Counted from the stretch's first letter, positions 52,483 to 62,909 are shown. The stretch is DNA of 64,000 nt from RPQJ01 sp963707145 (GCA_963707145.1 CAVPOQ010000001.1:1-64000), one strand, 5' to 3'. Notes: generated by a model from the letters alone, not told the origin. Made by a program: numbers and translations.

Positions 52483-55400
52483 TCAGTGCACCGGCGCCCG
52501 TTCCTCGTCGGCCCGCATGCCGAGGTTGCCGTAGCGGTGGTAGTCGGTGCTGATGCTCTGCTCGCGCAGGTACCACAGCAGCTCGAGACGGCCTTCCGCG
52601 GAGACCGGCACGCTCACCACGCAGCCGTTCGCGGCGTTGCCGGCCGCCAGCACCTCGAGCGAGGCGCGTTCCGGCGCGGCGTAGCGCACGCGGTCCACCT
52701 GGCCGTCGGCAATGGCCTGCGCCAGCTGCGCGTCGGCTTCCTCGACGAACTCGATCGCACCGGCCCAGGATTCGGTTAACTCCTCGAGCCGCCGCACCGC
52801 GGGCGCGTCGAGCCCCGGCGGCGTGCTGATGACGACGGAGCAGCCGGCGGCATGCGCGGCGCAGGCGCGCGCGAACACGTCGAACGGCGTATCGGCGGCA
52901 TCGACGCGCACGCGCACGCTGCCCACCGGCAGGTAGCGGCGCACGTTGTCCTGGCCCACCAGCCGGAAGTGATCGTGCTCGACGCCGAACTCCTCGCGCT
53001 GATTGCGCTCGTAGCTCAGGGCGGCGCCGACGATACGCGCGTCGCCGGCCTGCGGCTGCGCGCGCAGGCCGGCGCACAGCGCGGCGACCGTTGGCGTCCG
53101 CGGCGTCGCGTCGGTCGGCGCCCCGCCGACGTCCGCGATGACGTCCTGGAAATCCATGAACTGCGCGACGTAGTTCGGCCCACCGGCCTTCATGCCGGGA
53201 CCGAAGCCCGACTTGCCCATGCCGCCGAAGGGCTGGCGCAGCACGATCGCGCCCGTGGTCACGCGGTTGATGTAGAGGTTGCCGGCGCGGATGTGACGCT
53301 TCCAGTCGTCCCACTCGCGCTCGTCGAGGCTTTCGAGCCCGCTGGTGAGTCCGTAGCCCGTCTGGTTCACGAGCGCGATCGCCTCGCTGAGCTTCTCGAA
53401 ACGCATCACCGCGAGCACCGGGCCGAAGAACTCGGTCATGTGCGTGTAGCTGCCCGGGCGCACGCCGTACTTCACCCCGGGCGTCCACAGGCACGGGTTG
53501 CCCTCGACCGGCTGCGGCATGACGGCCCATTCCTCGCCGGGCTCGAGCACCTTCAGCGCGGTCTCGAGGTCCCCGGAGGGCGGCTTGATCATCGGCCCCA
53601 TCTTCGTGTCGAGCGCCCACGCCGAGCCGACCTGGAGGCTCTGCACCGCCTCGCACAGCGAACGGCGGAACGCCGGGTCGTCGTAGACCTCGGCCTGCAG
53701 CAGCAGCAGCGAGGTTGCCGAGCACTTCTGGCCCGAATGACTGAAGGCCGAGTGCAGGATGTGCTTGACGGCGAGATCGCGGTCGGACACCGCCGTGACG
53801 ACGGTGGCGTCCTTGCCGCCGGTCTCGGCGAACAGGGTGAGGCGGGGGTTGTCCGCGAGCATCGTGAGCGCCGTCTCGGTGCCGCCGGTGAGGATCACCG
53901 CGCTCACCTTCGGGTGATTGACGAGCCTGCGGCCTTCCTTCGCGCCGGAGCAGGGCAGGAACTGCAGCGCCGTCTTCGGCACGCCGGCCCGCCAGAAGCA
54001 CTGACACATCTCCCAGGCCACGAGCACGGTGTCCGAGGCGGGCTTGATGATCACCGTGTTGCCCGCGGCCAGCGCCGCCGCGACGCCGCCGCAGGGGATG
54101 GCGACGGGGAAGTTCCACGGCGGCACCACGACCACCACGCCCTTCGGCCGCGCCTGCAGCGTGGGCATCTGCTGCCACCAGCGCGCCGTGTCGCGATAGA
54201 ACTCGAGGAAGTCGATCGCCTCGGAAATCTCTGGGTCCGATTCCATCGGCGTCTTGCCGCCGTCGGCGAGCGCCGCGCCCATCAGGTCGCCGCGCGCCGC
54301 GCGCAGCTCCTGCGCGACCCGGCCCAGCAGTTCGAAGCGTCGCTCCGCCGGCATCGTGCGCCAGCCGTCGGGATCGTCCGCGGCGCACTCCGCGGCCCGG
54401 GCCACGTCGGCGTCGGTCGCCTGGCGATAGCGCCCCACCACCACCCCCGGCCGCGAGGGATCGAGGCAGTCGCGCACGGTCCGGCCGTCCAGCAATTCCT
54501 CGCCGGCGATCACGAGCGGCACCTGCACGGCATGCTCACCGCAGCGCGGCTGCCACGTCGCGACGATCCGCTGGACCCACTCGCCGTTCTGCGGCAGCGC
54601 GAAGTCGGTATCCGGCTCGCTCTCGAGGTTCTGCCAGCCGCGCGCCAATGCAGCCGGCGCCACCGGCGGCAGGTTGCGGTCCTGGTCGCGACGCGGCGCG
54701 TCGCCGGTCGTCGGGATGGCGTCGAACGCAGCCAGGAAGCCGCGCTCCAGCTGCTGCCACTGCGGGCTGCCCACCTCGATCTTGAACGCGTGGCGCAGGA
54801 AGTTCTCGGGCCCGGTGTTCTCGTCGAGCCGGCGGATCAGATAGCCGATGGCGTTGATGAAGTTCTCCTTCCGGCACGCCGGCGAGTACAGCAGCAGGTT
54901 GCCGGACAGCTCGAACACGGCACGGCGTTGCGCGTTCGCCATGCCCTCGAGCATCTCGAACTGCACCTTGTCGAGGGCGTCGCGCTCGTGCGCGAGCACG
55001 AGGCCGTAGGCGAGGTCGAACAGGTTGTGCGAGCCGATGCCCACGTCCATGGCGGCGAGGTTCTCCGGCTGCATCACCTCGTTGACCATGCGCTTGTAGT
55101 TCGCGTCCGTCTCGAGCTTGCTGCGGTAGGGCGCCTGCGGCCAGCCGCGCGCCGACGACTCGGCGCGCTCGCTCTCCATGTTGGCGCCCTTCACGAGCCG
55201 GATCGTGATGCGTCCGCCGCCGCCGGCGACCCGGCGGCGCGCCCAGTCCTGCAGCTCGCGCAGCGTGCGGTGGGAGTCGGGGATGTAGCTCTGCAGCGCG
55301 ATGCCCGCGCGCACGTGCCGCAGGCCCTCGCGGTCGAGCGTGCGCATGAAGGCCGCGGCGGTGAGCTCCTTGTCGCGGTACTCCTCCATGTCGAGGTAGA

Positions 55401-56136
55401 CGAACTTCGGCACCACGGTGCCGTCGGGACGCGTGAATCGCGCGCGGTCCGCGGTGCGGAACAGCCGCTCGAGGCGGTCGCAGAGCACCGTCACGGTGTG
55501 CTCGCGCGCCAGCGGCGAGATCTGCGAGTACAACGTCGAGATCTTGATCGAGACGACCTCGATCTCGGGCCATTGCAGTCCCTGCAGGTACTGCTGCAGT
55601 CGGCGCTCGGCCTCGGGCTCGCTCAGGATCGCCTCGCCGAGGAAGTTCACGTTCATGCGCACGCCTTCTGCGCGCCGTTCGCCGAGGTGTCGCGTGAGCA
55701 CCTCCTGCTCGCCGGGCAGGATGACGTTCGCGGTCTCCTTCTGCATGTGCTCCTTGACCAGCGGCAGCGCGACGCCGGGCACGAAAGCGCCGAAGGACTG
55801 AAAGCCCTTCATGAGGGTGCGGTCCACGGGCCCGAAGAAGCGCGGCACGCCCTGCACGTCGAGGATGTGCGTGAGGTGCTCGACCGCCCGCGCCGGGTCG
55901 CTGGTGCGGAACGCCTGGTCGGTCATCAGCGCGAGCGTCGCCTTGTCGGATGGCGTCTGCAGCATCCGGTCGAGTTCGGCCTGCTGGCGACGCTCGGACG
56001 GTGTCTGCAACTCGCGGGCACGCTCCTGCAGGTGGCGGGCGAGGTAGATCGCCTTCTGGACGGCGGCCGCGTGGGGCACCGCCGGGTCGGGCGCGAAGGC
56101 GCCCAGCAGGGCGTCGAGGGAAGCTGACTTGGGCAT
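52483..56136 (-). CDS. putA: Bifunctional proline dehydrogenase / L-glutamate gamma-semialdehyde dehydrogenase
   Basis: A 1217-residue PutA oxidising proline to glutamate. The proline dehydrogenase barrel (roughly 80-470) has YLDMEEYRDKELTAAAFMR, IRLVKGANMESERAE and AIGYLIRRLDENTGPENFLR, the FAD and proline site. The aldehyde dehydrogenase half (550-1000) has VVPPWNFPVAIPCGGVAAAL, the glutamate ETGGKDATVV, catalytic Cys in SHSGQKCSATSLLL and the substrate loop QPFGGMGKSGFGPGMKAGGP. No N-terminal ribbon-helix-helix DNA-binding domain is present, so it is a non-repressor PutA. The C-terminal 200 residues are the usual extra domain. Start is ATG 56136. It is intact, unlike many genes upstream. 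Confidence 0.95.
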   Translation of the reverse strand: MPKSASLDALLGAFAPDPAVPHAAAVQKAIYLARHLQERARELQTPSERRQQAELDRMLQTPSDKATLALMTDQAFRTSDPARAVEHLTHILDVQGVPRFFGPVDRTLMKGFQSFGAFVPGVALPLVKEHMQKETANVILPGEQEVLTRHLGERRAEGVRMNVNFLGEAILSEPEAERRLQQYLQGLQWPEIEVVSIKISTLYSQISPLAREHTVTVLCDRLERLFRTADRARFTRPDGTVVPKFVYLDMEEYRDKELTAAAFMRTLDREGLRHVRAGIALQSYIPDSHRTLRELQDWARRRVAGGGGRITIRLVKGANMESERAESSARGWPQAPYRSKLETDANYKRMVNEVMQPENLAAMDVGIGSHNLFDLAYGLVLAHERDALDKVQFEMLEGMANAQRRAVFELSGNLLLYSPACRKENFINAIGYLIRRLDENTGPENFLRHAFKIEVGSPQWQQLERGFLAAFDAIPTTGDAPRRDQDRNLPPVAPAALARGWQNLESEPDTDFALPQNGEWVQRIVATWQPRCGEHAVQVPLVIAGEELLDGRTVRDCLDPSRPGVVVGRYRQATDADVARAAECAADDPDGWRTMPAERRFELLGRVAQELRAARGDLMGAALADGGKTPMESDPEISEAIDFLEFYRDTARWWQQMPTLQARPKGVVVVVPPWNFPVAIPCGGVAAALAAGNTVIIKPASDTVLVAWEMCQCFWRAGVPKTALQFLPCSGAKEGRRLVNHPKVSAVILTGGTETALTMLADNPRLTLFAETGGKDATVVTAVSDRDLAVKHILHSAFSHSGQKCSATSLLLLQAEVYDDPAFRRSLCEAVQSLQVGSAWALDTKMGPMIKPPSGDLETALKVLEPGEEWAVMPQPVEGNPCLWTPGVKYGVRPGSYTHMTEFFGPVLAVMRFEKLSEAIALVNQTGYGLTSGLESLDEREWDDWKRHIRAGNLYINRVTTGAIVLRQPFGGMGKSGFGPGMKAGGPNYVAQFMDFQDVIADVGGAPTDATPRTPTVAALCAGLRAQPQAGDARIVGAALSYERNQREEFGVEHDHFRLVGQDNVRRYLPVGSVRVRVDAADTPFDVFARACAAHAAGCSVVISTPPGLDAPAVRRLEELTESWAGAIEFVEEADAQLAQAIADGQVDRVRYAAPERASLEVLAAGNAANGCVVSVPVSAEGRLELLWYLREQSISTDYHRYGNLGMRADEERAPVH

Positions 56137-56310
56137 GGCGTGGGACCGGGTGATCGGCGGGAAGGCCAAAGGCCCCGATCTTGATCCCGCCGACAGGGGC
56201 TCCGAATCGCCGAAAACCGAAGCGGGCCCGGCGGGTGCCGGGGCCCGACTGCCCGGGCGGCGGTCAGGGCTGGCGCCGTCGATGCCCGTCCCGGCGACGA
56301 CGGGGGAGGC

Positions 56311-56336
56311 GGGCGGCGCGCTGCACCGCGCCGCCC
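56311..56336 (-). terminator. GC-rich hairpin between ompH and putA
   Basis: GGGCGGCGCG pairs perfectly with CGCGCCGCCC around CTGCAC, ten bases after the OmpH stop. It lacks a T-run and may act as a weak terminator or 3' stabiliser. Confidence 0.5.
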
Positions 56337-56345
56337 CCGGTGCGG

Positions 56346-56909
56346 CTAGTTGGCCGGCGGCGTCGTCGCGACGCGCGGCAGCACCTTGTCGAGGCGCGAG
56401 AGGACCTCGGCGGTGACGTCCATCGAGGGCGCGTGCTGCAGGGTCGCCCCCTTGGGCAGCGCAAGCGACGCGCCGCGCTCCTTCATGACCTCGCCGACCA
56501 CCGGCCCGACCTTGTCGGAGATCTGCTTGAGCACGTACTGGCGCGAGCGCTGGATGTCGTTCTCGAGCTTGCCGATCTCCTGCTGGGCGGCCTGCTGCTT
56601 GTCGCCGAAGGCCTTGACGCGAGTGTCCAGCGCCGGGCCGGCGAGGGACTTGTTCGCCTGGCCGGCCTGGATCGCATCCGCCTCGGTCTTGAGCTGTCCC
56701 TGCAGGGTGTTGGCGCGCGCCTGCAGCGCCTTCATCTTGCCCTCGATCTCGCCCATCGCCTGCTTGCCGGCGGTCGACTGCGTCACCACCCGCTCCATGT
56801 CCACGACGACGATCGACGTCGCCTGTGCCTGCGCGATCGCTGGTGCCGGCAAGGCACCCACGACGACCAGACACGCGGCCACGGCTGCCGACCGGATGAA
56901 TCTCTGCAT
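56346..56909 (-). CDS. OmpH/Skp family periplasmic chaperone
   Basis: A 187-residue exported chaperone-like protein. A signal peptide (FIRSAAVAACLVVVGALPAP) is followed by a short strand (TSIVVVDMERVVTQS) and a long coiled coil (about 45-140, KMKALQARANTLQGQLKTEA, ALDTRVKAFGDKQQAAQQEI), the tentacle pattern of Skp/OmpH that holds unfolded outer-membrane proteins. GGAGAC sits 8 bases before ATG 56909; an upstream ATG at 56915 has poor spacing. It lies 28 bases after the aldolase gene, an unusual partner for this chaperone, which more often sits beside bamA or lpxD. Confidence 0.8.
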   Translation of the reverse strand: MQRFIRSAAVAACLVVVGALPAPAIAQAQATSIVVVDMERVVTQSTAGKQAMGEIEGKMKALQARANTLQGQLKTEADAIQAGQANKSLAGPALDTRVKAFGDKQQAAQQEIGKLENDIQRSRQYVLKQISDKVGPVVGEVMKERGASLALPKGATLQHAPSMDVTAEVLSRLDKVLPRVATTPPAN

Positions 56910-56937
56910 TCTCATGTCTCCATTCGAGCCAGTGGGC

Positions 56938-57831
56938 TCAGGTCTTCGAAGCCTGGTAGATACTCTCGACGGCCGCGTCGAGCGCACCGTCGAACTCCTC
57001 GGGCGACTGCTGGGCCGTGAGGCCCTCCGTCAGCGCACGCGAGAAGCTCGCGATCATGCCCTTTTGCCGCGCGAGGCGCTCGTTGGCGTCGTTCCGCGCG
57101 TAGCCGCCGGACAGTGCGACCACCTTGAGCACCCGCGGGTGCGCGATCAGGTCGGCATAGAGGTTGTCCTTGCTCGGGATCGTGAGCTTCAGCATCACCA
57201 GCTGCCCCTCAGGGAGCTGGTCGAGCTTCGCCTTGATCGCAGCCTTGAGGAGGTCCTCGGCGGCGGCCTTGTCCGGGCAGTGGATGTCCACCTCGGGCTC
57301 GATGATCGGCACCAGGCCCGCGGCGATGATCTGCCGGCCGACCTCGAACTGCTGGTCCACCACGGCCTGGATGCCGGCCGGGTTGGCCTGCTTGATCACG
57401 GAGCGCATCTTGGTGCCGAAAATGCCCTTGGCCTTGGCGCGCACGAGCAGCTTGTCGAGGGCGGGCATGGGCTTCATCAGCTGCACGCCGTTGGCGTCGG
57501 CCTCGAGACCCTGGTCCACCTTGAGGATGGGAACCACGCGCTTGACGTTCCAGAGGTAGTCGGCGGTGTCCCGGCCCTCGACCTGACGGTCCATCGTGTT
57601 CTCGAAGAGGATCGCCCCCAGCACGCGGTCGCCGTTGAACGACGGGCTGGTGATGATGCGCGAGCGCATGGCGTGGATCAGATCCATCATCTGGGCGTCG
57701 CCCGAGTACGTGCCCTCGGCGATGCCGTAGAGCTTGAGAGCCTTGGGGGTGCTGCCGCCGCTCTGGTCCAGCGCCGCGATGAAGCCGGGCTGGTTGCGGA
57801 ACTTGGCCTTCTGTCGCTCGAAGTTGCTCAT
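56938..57831 (-). CDS. fda: Fructose-bisphosphate aldolase class I
   Basis: A 297-residue class I (Schiff-base) aldolase of glycolysis/gluconeogenesis. The N-terminus PGFIAALDQSGGSTPKALK and IITSPSFNGDRVLGAILFE are typical of the bacterial (Staphylococcus-type) family. The conserved lysines are in VVPILKVDQGLE and the Schiff-base candidate MLKLTIPSKDN. IIEPEVDIHCPDK lies near the barrel end, followed by VVALSGGYARNDAN. A TATAAT -10 hexamer and GAGG ribosome site precede ATG 57831. Followed by ompH in the same direction. Aldolase class is clear; the actual in vivo substrate could also be a related sugar bisphosphate. Confidence 0.9.
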   Translation of the reverse strand: MSNFERQKAKFRNQPGFIAALDQSGGSTPKALKLYGIAEGTYSGDAQMMDLIHAMRSRIITSPSFNGDRVLGAILFENTMDRQVEGRDTADYLWNVKRVVPILKVDQGLEADANGVQLMKPMPALDKLLVRAKAKGIFGTKMRSVIKQANPAGIQAVVDQQFEVGRQIIAAGLVPIIEPEVDIHCPDKAAAEDLLKAAIKAKLDQLPEGQLVMLKLTIPSKDNLYADLIAHPRVLKVVALSGGYARNDANERLARQKGMIASFSRALTEGLTAQQSPEEFDGALDAAVESIYQASKT

Positions 57832-57841
57832 CGCGGACCTC

Positions 57842-57876
57842 GGGGGGGGGGTGGGGGGAATGAACTTGTAATTATA
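57842..57876 (-). promoter_or_regulatory. Promoter region of fda with G/C homopolymer tract in the leader
   Basis: On the minus strand TATAAT (57876-57871) is a perfect -10 hexamer about 40 bases before the ATG. Between it and the start codon lies a run of ten Gs and a run of six Gs (plus strand, 57842-57858), part of the leader. A clear -35 was not found. Confidence 0.5.
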
Positions 57877-58004
57877 CGGCGCACGCGCGACAGGTCGCAG
57901 CGATGGTTCGTCCGATCCGGGGCGGACCGGCTGGAGTTGCACTTGCACAGCTACGGGCTAGCACGGATGGTCAGCGCAGGGCCCGCCCTGCAGCCTCTGT
58001 GCCC

Positions 58005-59159
58005 ATGGGACCTCGGCGACCAGGGAATTGGGTCGGGTATCTGGCGTTCGGAGGCGTCCTGCTGGCCCTGTCGGGCTGCATGACGAAGCGCGTGGTCGAG
58101 GGCGCCACCTGCGGGGATGTGGAGCCGGTCATCACCGTGCCCACCACCGCCCCGATCCGCGACGAGGTCAACGTGCTGGCCCTGTCGGCCGGCGGCCCCT
58201 GGGGCGGCTTCGGCATCGGGTTCCTCGACGGCTGGTCGCAGGTCGCCCCGTCGACCGGATGGGCGCGGCCGCGTTTCGACATCGCGATCGGCGTCTCGAC
58301 CGGCGCGGTCTTCGTGACCCACGCCTTCCTCGGGGCCGATTACGACCCCGTGCTCCGCCAGCAACTGTTCACGCTCTCGACCGCGGCCGTCTATCGCCGC
58401 CGGCCCGTGCTCGCCTCGCTGGCCGGCGACTCGGTGGCGAGCACCAGCCCGCTGCGAAAGCGGCTCGAGGCCGTGATCACGCCGGAGATCCTCGACCGCG
58501 TCGCGGACGCGTGGCTCAAGGAGGGCCGCCGCCTGGCCGTGATCGCGGTGGACATGGACTGTGGCAGGCCGGTGCTGCTCGACCTCTCGGCCGTGGCGCT
58601 GGCGCGCGATCGCCCAGGCCGCGTCTCGCGCTACATCAGTTACCTCATGGCCTCCTCGGCCAGCCCGGTCGCATTCCCGCCGGAGTTCGTGGACGGTCGC
58701 ATGCTGGTGGACGGCGCGCTGCGCCAGCACATCCCGTTCCCGAGCCAGGTGATCGAGCTGATGGCCGGTCGCGAGCGGGCGGGGCAGCGCGTCAACCTCT
58801 ACGTCATCGTCAACAGTCCGCGCATCGCCATCCCGCAGTGCGTCACCGACCACGTGCTGCTGGTGGCGCTGCGCACCAGCGACGTCTGGACGGGTGAGCG
58901 CGCCAACGACTCGCTGGCACTCGCGTTGACCGACGCTGTGCGGCGTGGCTGGAAGGCGCAGTACGTTACGCCGGACGGAGACCTCTGCCAGCCCGTGCCG
59001 CCGCCGGAGGACTACTTCAACTCGGCGTTCATGCGCTGCCAATACGAGTATGGCCGCCGACTCGCGTTGCAGCCGGTGTCGCCCTGGCAGGACCGCGTCG
59101 ATTCGCTGCCGCCGTTCGAGCTGAAGCCCGTCACGCAGCGCCATCCCTGCGCGAAGTGA
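58005..59159 (+). CDS. Patatin-like phospholipase lipoprotein
   Basis: A 384-residue lipoprotein (lipobox ALSGC, Cys25) with a patatin domain. The oxyanion loop is GGPWGGFG (63-70), the nucleophile Ser98 sits in IGVSTGAVF, and the catalytic Asp236 is in LVDGALRQH (DGA in place of the more common DGG). This gives the Ser-Asp dyad of patatin acyl hydrolases. The chain between has no other domain. The extended start at 57903 has no signal peptide, and ATG 58005 gives a proper one. It probably hydrolyses lipids at the envelope. Confidence 0.85.
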   Translation: MGPRRPGNWVGYLAFGGVLLALSGCMTKRVVEGATCGDVEPVITVPTTAPIRDEVNVLALSAGGPWGGFGIGFLDGWSQVAPSTGWARPRFDIAIGVSTGAVFVTHAFLGADYDPVLRQQLFTLSTAAVYRRRPVLASLAGDSVASTSPLRKRLEAVITPEILDRVADAWLKEGRRLAVIAVDMDCGRPVLLDLSAVALARDRPGRVSRYISYLMASSASPVAFPPEFVDGRMLVDGALRQHIPFPSQVIELMAGRERAGQRVNLYVIVNSPRIAIPQCVTDHVLLVALRTSDVWTGERANDSLALALTDAVRRGWKAQYVTPDGDLCQPVPPPEDYFNSAFMRCQYEYGRRLALQPVSPWQDRVDSLPPFELKPVTQRHPCAK

Positions 59160-59169
59160 GGCAGGGTCG

Positions 59170-59859
59170 GTGACCGCCCCGACGCCACCGACCTTGCCGG
59201 CCCGTGACGCCGCATCGGGCGGCAGCTGCGCGGATCGCTATCCGCTGGCGCTGCTCGCCACCCTCGCCGTGGTATTCGGCGCACTCGCGGTCGCGCCGTG
59301 GTACCGGCAGGACTGGCTGCTCGAGAACCTGCTGGTGTTCGTCGCGGTGCCGCTGCTGGTGCTCAACCACCGTCGGCTGCCGCTGTCGAACTTCGCCTAC
59401 ACCTGCCTGTTCGCGTTCTTCGTGCTGCACGAGATCGGCGCACACTACACCTACAGCGAGGTGCCGTGGCGGGGGTGGCTGGCGGCGCTCGGCGTCGAAC
59501 TCGAACCCGGCGTGCCAGGTCGCAATCACTACGACCGCCTGGTGCACTTCTGCTATGGCCTGCTGGTGATGCCGGCGGCCTGGGAGGTGCTCCGCGCGCG
59601 GACCACGCCACGCGGCATCTGGCGCTATCTCCTGCCGGTGCTGTTCATCCTGTCGCACTCGACGATCTACGAGCTGATCGAATGGGCGGCGGCGAGGCTC
59701 TTCGGGGGTGACCTCGGCGTGGCCTACCTCGGCACGCAGGGCGACGAATGGGACGCCCAGAAGGACATGGCGCTCGCCGCGCTGGGCGCGGTGCTGGGGC
59801 TCGGCGTCGTCCTCGTGCACGAGCGGTGGCGCTCACGCACCGCCCGGCCGGGCGGCTGA
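59170..59859 (+). CDS. DUF2238 (YjdF-like) membrane protein
   Basis: A 229-residue membrane protein with five or six hydrophobic helices. The conserved features of the DUF2238 family are FAFFVLHEIGAHYTYSEVP, PGRNHYDRLVHFCYGLLVMP and STIYELIEWAAARLFGGDLG, with the TQGDEWDAQKDM loop near the end. His, Asp and Glu residues in these blocks lie near the membrane surface and might bind metal. The function of the family is unknown. GTG 59170 starts 10 bases after the patatin stop, suggesting one transcript. Confidence 0.85.
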   Translation: MTAPTPPTLPARDAASGGSCADRYPLALLATLAVVFGALAVAPWYRQDWLLENLLVFVAVPLLVLNHRRLPLSNFAYTCLFAFFVLHEIGAHYTYSEVPWRGWLAALGVELEPGVPGRNHYDRLVHFCYGLLVMPAAWEVLRARTTPRGIWRYLLPVLFILSHSTIYELIEWAAARLFGGDLGVAYLGTQGDEWDAQKDMALAALGAVLGLGVVLVHERWRSRTARPGG

Positions 59860-59928
59860 ACGGATCCGCCTGGTCGCCGTGACGGCAAGCGGCACCAGTG
59901 CACCGGTCACGAGGAGCCGTCGGGTCCG

Positions 59929-60987
59929 TCAGTCGCCGAGCCCGAGCCGTTGCTCGAGTTCCCGCTTGCCGCTCCTGGACGCCAGCACAATCAACACGTT
60001 GCCTGGCTCGAGCGGTGTCTCGGGGCCCGGATTCAGTTCCAGCCGTCCATGCAGGCGCAGGCCGAGGACGAGGTAGCCGCTGGTGCGCAGCTGCAGATCA
60101 CCGAGCCGCCGGGACGCCGACTGCAGGGGCACCGCCACGTCCACGACGCGCATCGCGTCGGGGTGGCTCAGCAGCTCGTCGATGAACCCCGTGGCCTGCG
60201 GCCGCAGCATTGCCGAGGCCATCCGCAGCGCGCCGGTGAAGTCGGGCGAGACGATCTCGTCGGCGCCCGCGCGCCGGCACTTCTCGACGTTGCGCACGTC
60301 GTGCACGCGGGCCACCACGCGCAGGGCCGGGTTCAGCTGCTTCGCCGAGAGCGAGATCAGCATGTTGCGGCTGTCGTCGCCCGTGACGGCGAACACGCCA
60401 GTCGCGTACCGGACGCCCGCATCGAGCAGCGCCGCGTCCTCGGTCGCGTCGGCGAGCAGCACGCGGTGCGGTCCGCGCTCGTCCTGCACCGTGAAGCCGT
60501 CGATTGCTTCCTCGGACGGCTCGATGGCCACGTAGCCGTGTCCGGTCGCGCGCAGCTCGCGCACGACGTTGGCGCCGATGCGGCCGAGGCCGCAGACGAT
60601 GTAGTGGTCCCGCATTCGCCTTGTCTCCCTGACCAGCCGGAGCCGCTGCCGGACCGGGTCGATCGCGCGCGCGAGCAGCAGCGCCGTGAAGTTCGAGAAC
60701 ATCACCCAGACGGAACCGATGCCGGCGATGGCGACCGCCACGTTGAACACGCGGCCGGGCACGTTTCCTGCGAGATCCACGGTCTCCGCGTAGCCGATCG
60801 TCGCGACCGTGATGAAGGTCATGTAGAAAGCGTCGAACACCGACGCCTCGCCGCCGCCGATCAGGTAGAAGCCGGCGGTGCCGATGACGTGGATGGCGAC
60901 CAGCGCGAGCGCCGCGTAGGCGAGGTTGCTCCGCAGCACCCGCGTCGTCGGCGTATTCATGCGCGCCCCGGTTCCGGCACCGTACAT
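59929..60987 (-). CDS. Two-helix potassium channel with RCK (TrkA-N/C) domains
   Basis: A 352-residue ligand-gated potassium channel-like protein. Two membrane helices enclose a pore loop with selectivity-filter TIGYAE (TxGYG family, with Ala for the second Gly). A cytoplasmic RCK module follows: YIVCGLGRIGANVVREL (Rossmann), the acidic end of strand 2 EPSEE, and a C-terminal TrkA-C-like domain (VVDVAVPLQSASRRLGDLQL to PGNVLIVLASR). ATG 60987 is favoured because GGGGAG lies 5 bases upstream; an internal ATG at 60960 is possible. Binding of NAD(H), Ca2+ or a cyclic nucleotide would gate it. Confidence 0.85.
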   Translation of the reverse strand: MYGAGTGARMNTPTTRVLRSNLAYAALALVAIHVIGTAGFYLIGGGEASVFDAFYMTFITVATIGYAETVDLAGNVPGRVFNVAVAIAGIGSVWVMFSNFTALLLARAIDPVRQRLRLVRETRRMRDHYIVCGLGRIGANVVRELRATGHGYVAIEPSEEAIDGFTVQDERGPHRVLLADATEDAALLDAGVRYATGVFAVTGDDSRNMLISLSAKQLNPALRVVARVHDVRNVEKCRRAGADEIVSPDFTGALRMASAMLRPQATGFIDELLSHPDAMRVVDVAVPLQSASRRLGDLQLRTSGYLVLGLRLHGRLELNPGPETPLEPGNVLIVLASRSGKRELEQRLGLGD

Positions 60988-61076
60988 CGTGGCTCCCCGA
61001 CGCCTGGATTCAGGCTACGCGCGACGCTGCAGGCCGCCATTCGGGAAAGCTGCAGGCCGCATGCGGAGCCAGGGCG

Positions 61077-61997
<921 letters not shown>

Positions 61998-62150
61998 GGC
62001 GCGCGTGGTCGATCGTTTGGCCGCAGCCTAGCGCGTCACGCCGCGCCGGGCCAATCATTGGAGCGCTGCCGAGCCGGAGCGACTCGAGGTCGCGACAGCG
62101 GCCGGTGCGACCGGCATCGTCGTGACGACGACCCCTGCGGCCGGGCGGGG

Positions 62151-62909
62151 TCAGCCCATCACGCTGGCGTAGGTCTCGCGGTCGGTCGCGTAGCACCCGC
62201 AGGATGCGGCCTCGAGCCCGCGGCCGTCCAGGATCGTGATGTCGCCACGCCGGTAGCGGATGAGCTTGCGCATCTGCAGCGCGCTGGCTGCCCGCGTCAC
62301 GCCAGCGCGGCGCACGCCGAGGATATAGGCGAGGAACTCGTGGGTGACGTGGAACTCGTTCGAATGCGCCCGGTCCCGGGTCATCAGCAGCCAGCGCGCC
62401 AGCCGCGCCTCCACGACGTGGAATCGCGTGCAGGCGGCTGTCTGCGCGAGCTGACGCATCGTCACGTAGAGGTAGAGCTTCAGCGTTCGCTGCAGCGCGG
62501 AGCTCTGCTCGAGCTCGCGGCGAAACGGCGCTGCGTCCATCTGCCAGGCCGCGCCGGCGCCCTGCACGAGGGCCAGCGTGGGCGCGAGGTTCACGCCCAG
62601 CGCCAGCGTGGCGCCCAGCATGCCCTCGTCGCCCACCAGGCCGACTTCGAGGCGGTCGCGATCGCCGATCGGAGTGATCAGGGAGACGTGGCCGCCGGTC
62701 GGAAAGTAGACGTGGCGTATGCGTTCACCGGGCTCGTAGAGCACGTCGGCGAGGACGAACTCGACCGGCTCGCAGCGTGCCAGCAGGTGACGGAGTTCCC
62801 GGCCGGGAAGGGTGGCCAGCAGCAGGTTCGTCGGAGGAGTGCGCGTCGGCTTCTGCGCGGCTGGTGTCACGTCATTCACGCAATGGCGGCGGATGGCATG
62901 CCGCAGCAT
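62151..62909 (-). CDS. Crp/Fnr family transcriptional regulator
   Basis: A 252-residue regulator. Residues about 30-150 form a cyclic-nucleotide-binding-like beta barrel (LYEPGERIRHVYFPTGGHVS, VGLVGDEGMLGATLALG), though the phosphate-binding Arg/Glu loop of Crp is not clear. The C-terminal winged helix has HVTHEFLAYILGVRRAGVTR as the recognition region (a variant of the Crp QxEIAxxxGxxRETVxR motif). GCGCYATDRE ends the protein with a Cys pair (about 240-242). ATG 62909 is used; GTG 62879 is an alternative. Such regulators often lack ligand and respond by an unknown route. Its targets are not known. Confidence 0.8.
   Translation of the reverse strand: MLRHAIRRHCVNDVTPAAQKPTRTPPTNLLLATLPGRELRHLLARCEPVEFVLADVLYEPGERIRHVYFPTGGHVSLITPIGDRDRLEVGLVGDEGMLGATLALGVNLAPTLALVQGAGAAWQMDAAPFRRELEQSSALQRTLKLYLYVTMRQLAQTAACTRFHVVEARLARWLLMTRDRAHSNEFHVTHEFLAYILGVRRAGVTRAASALQMRKLIRYRRGDITILDGRGLEAASCGCYATDRETYASVMG

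Noticed and set aside
52852..56127. A 1091-codon open frame opposite putA
   Set aside because: Pure antisense shadow of putA with Arg/His/Val-rich composition, no start signal and no family pattern.
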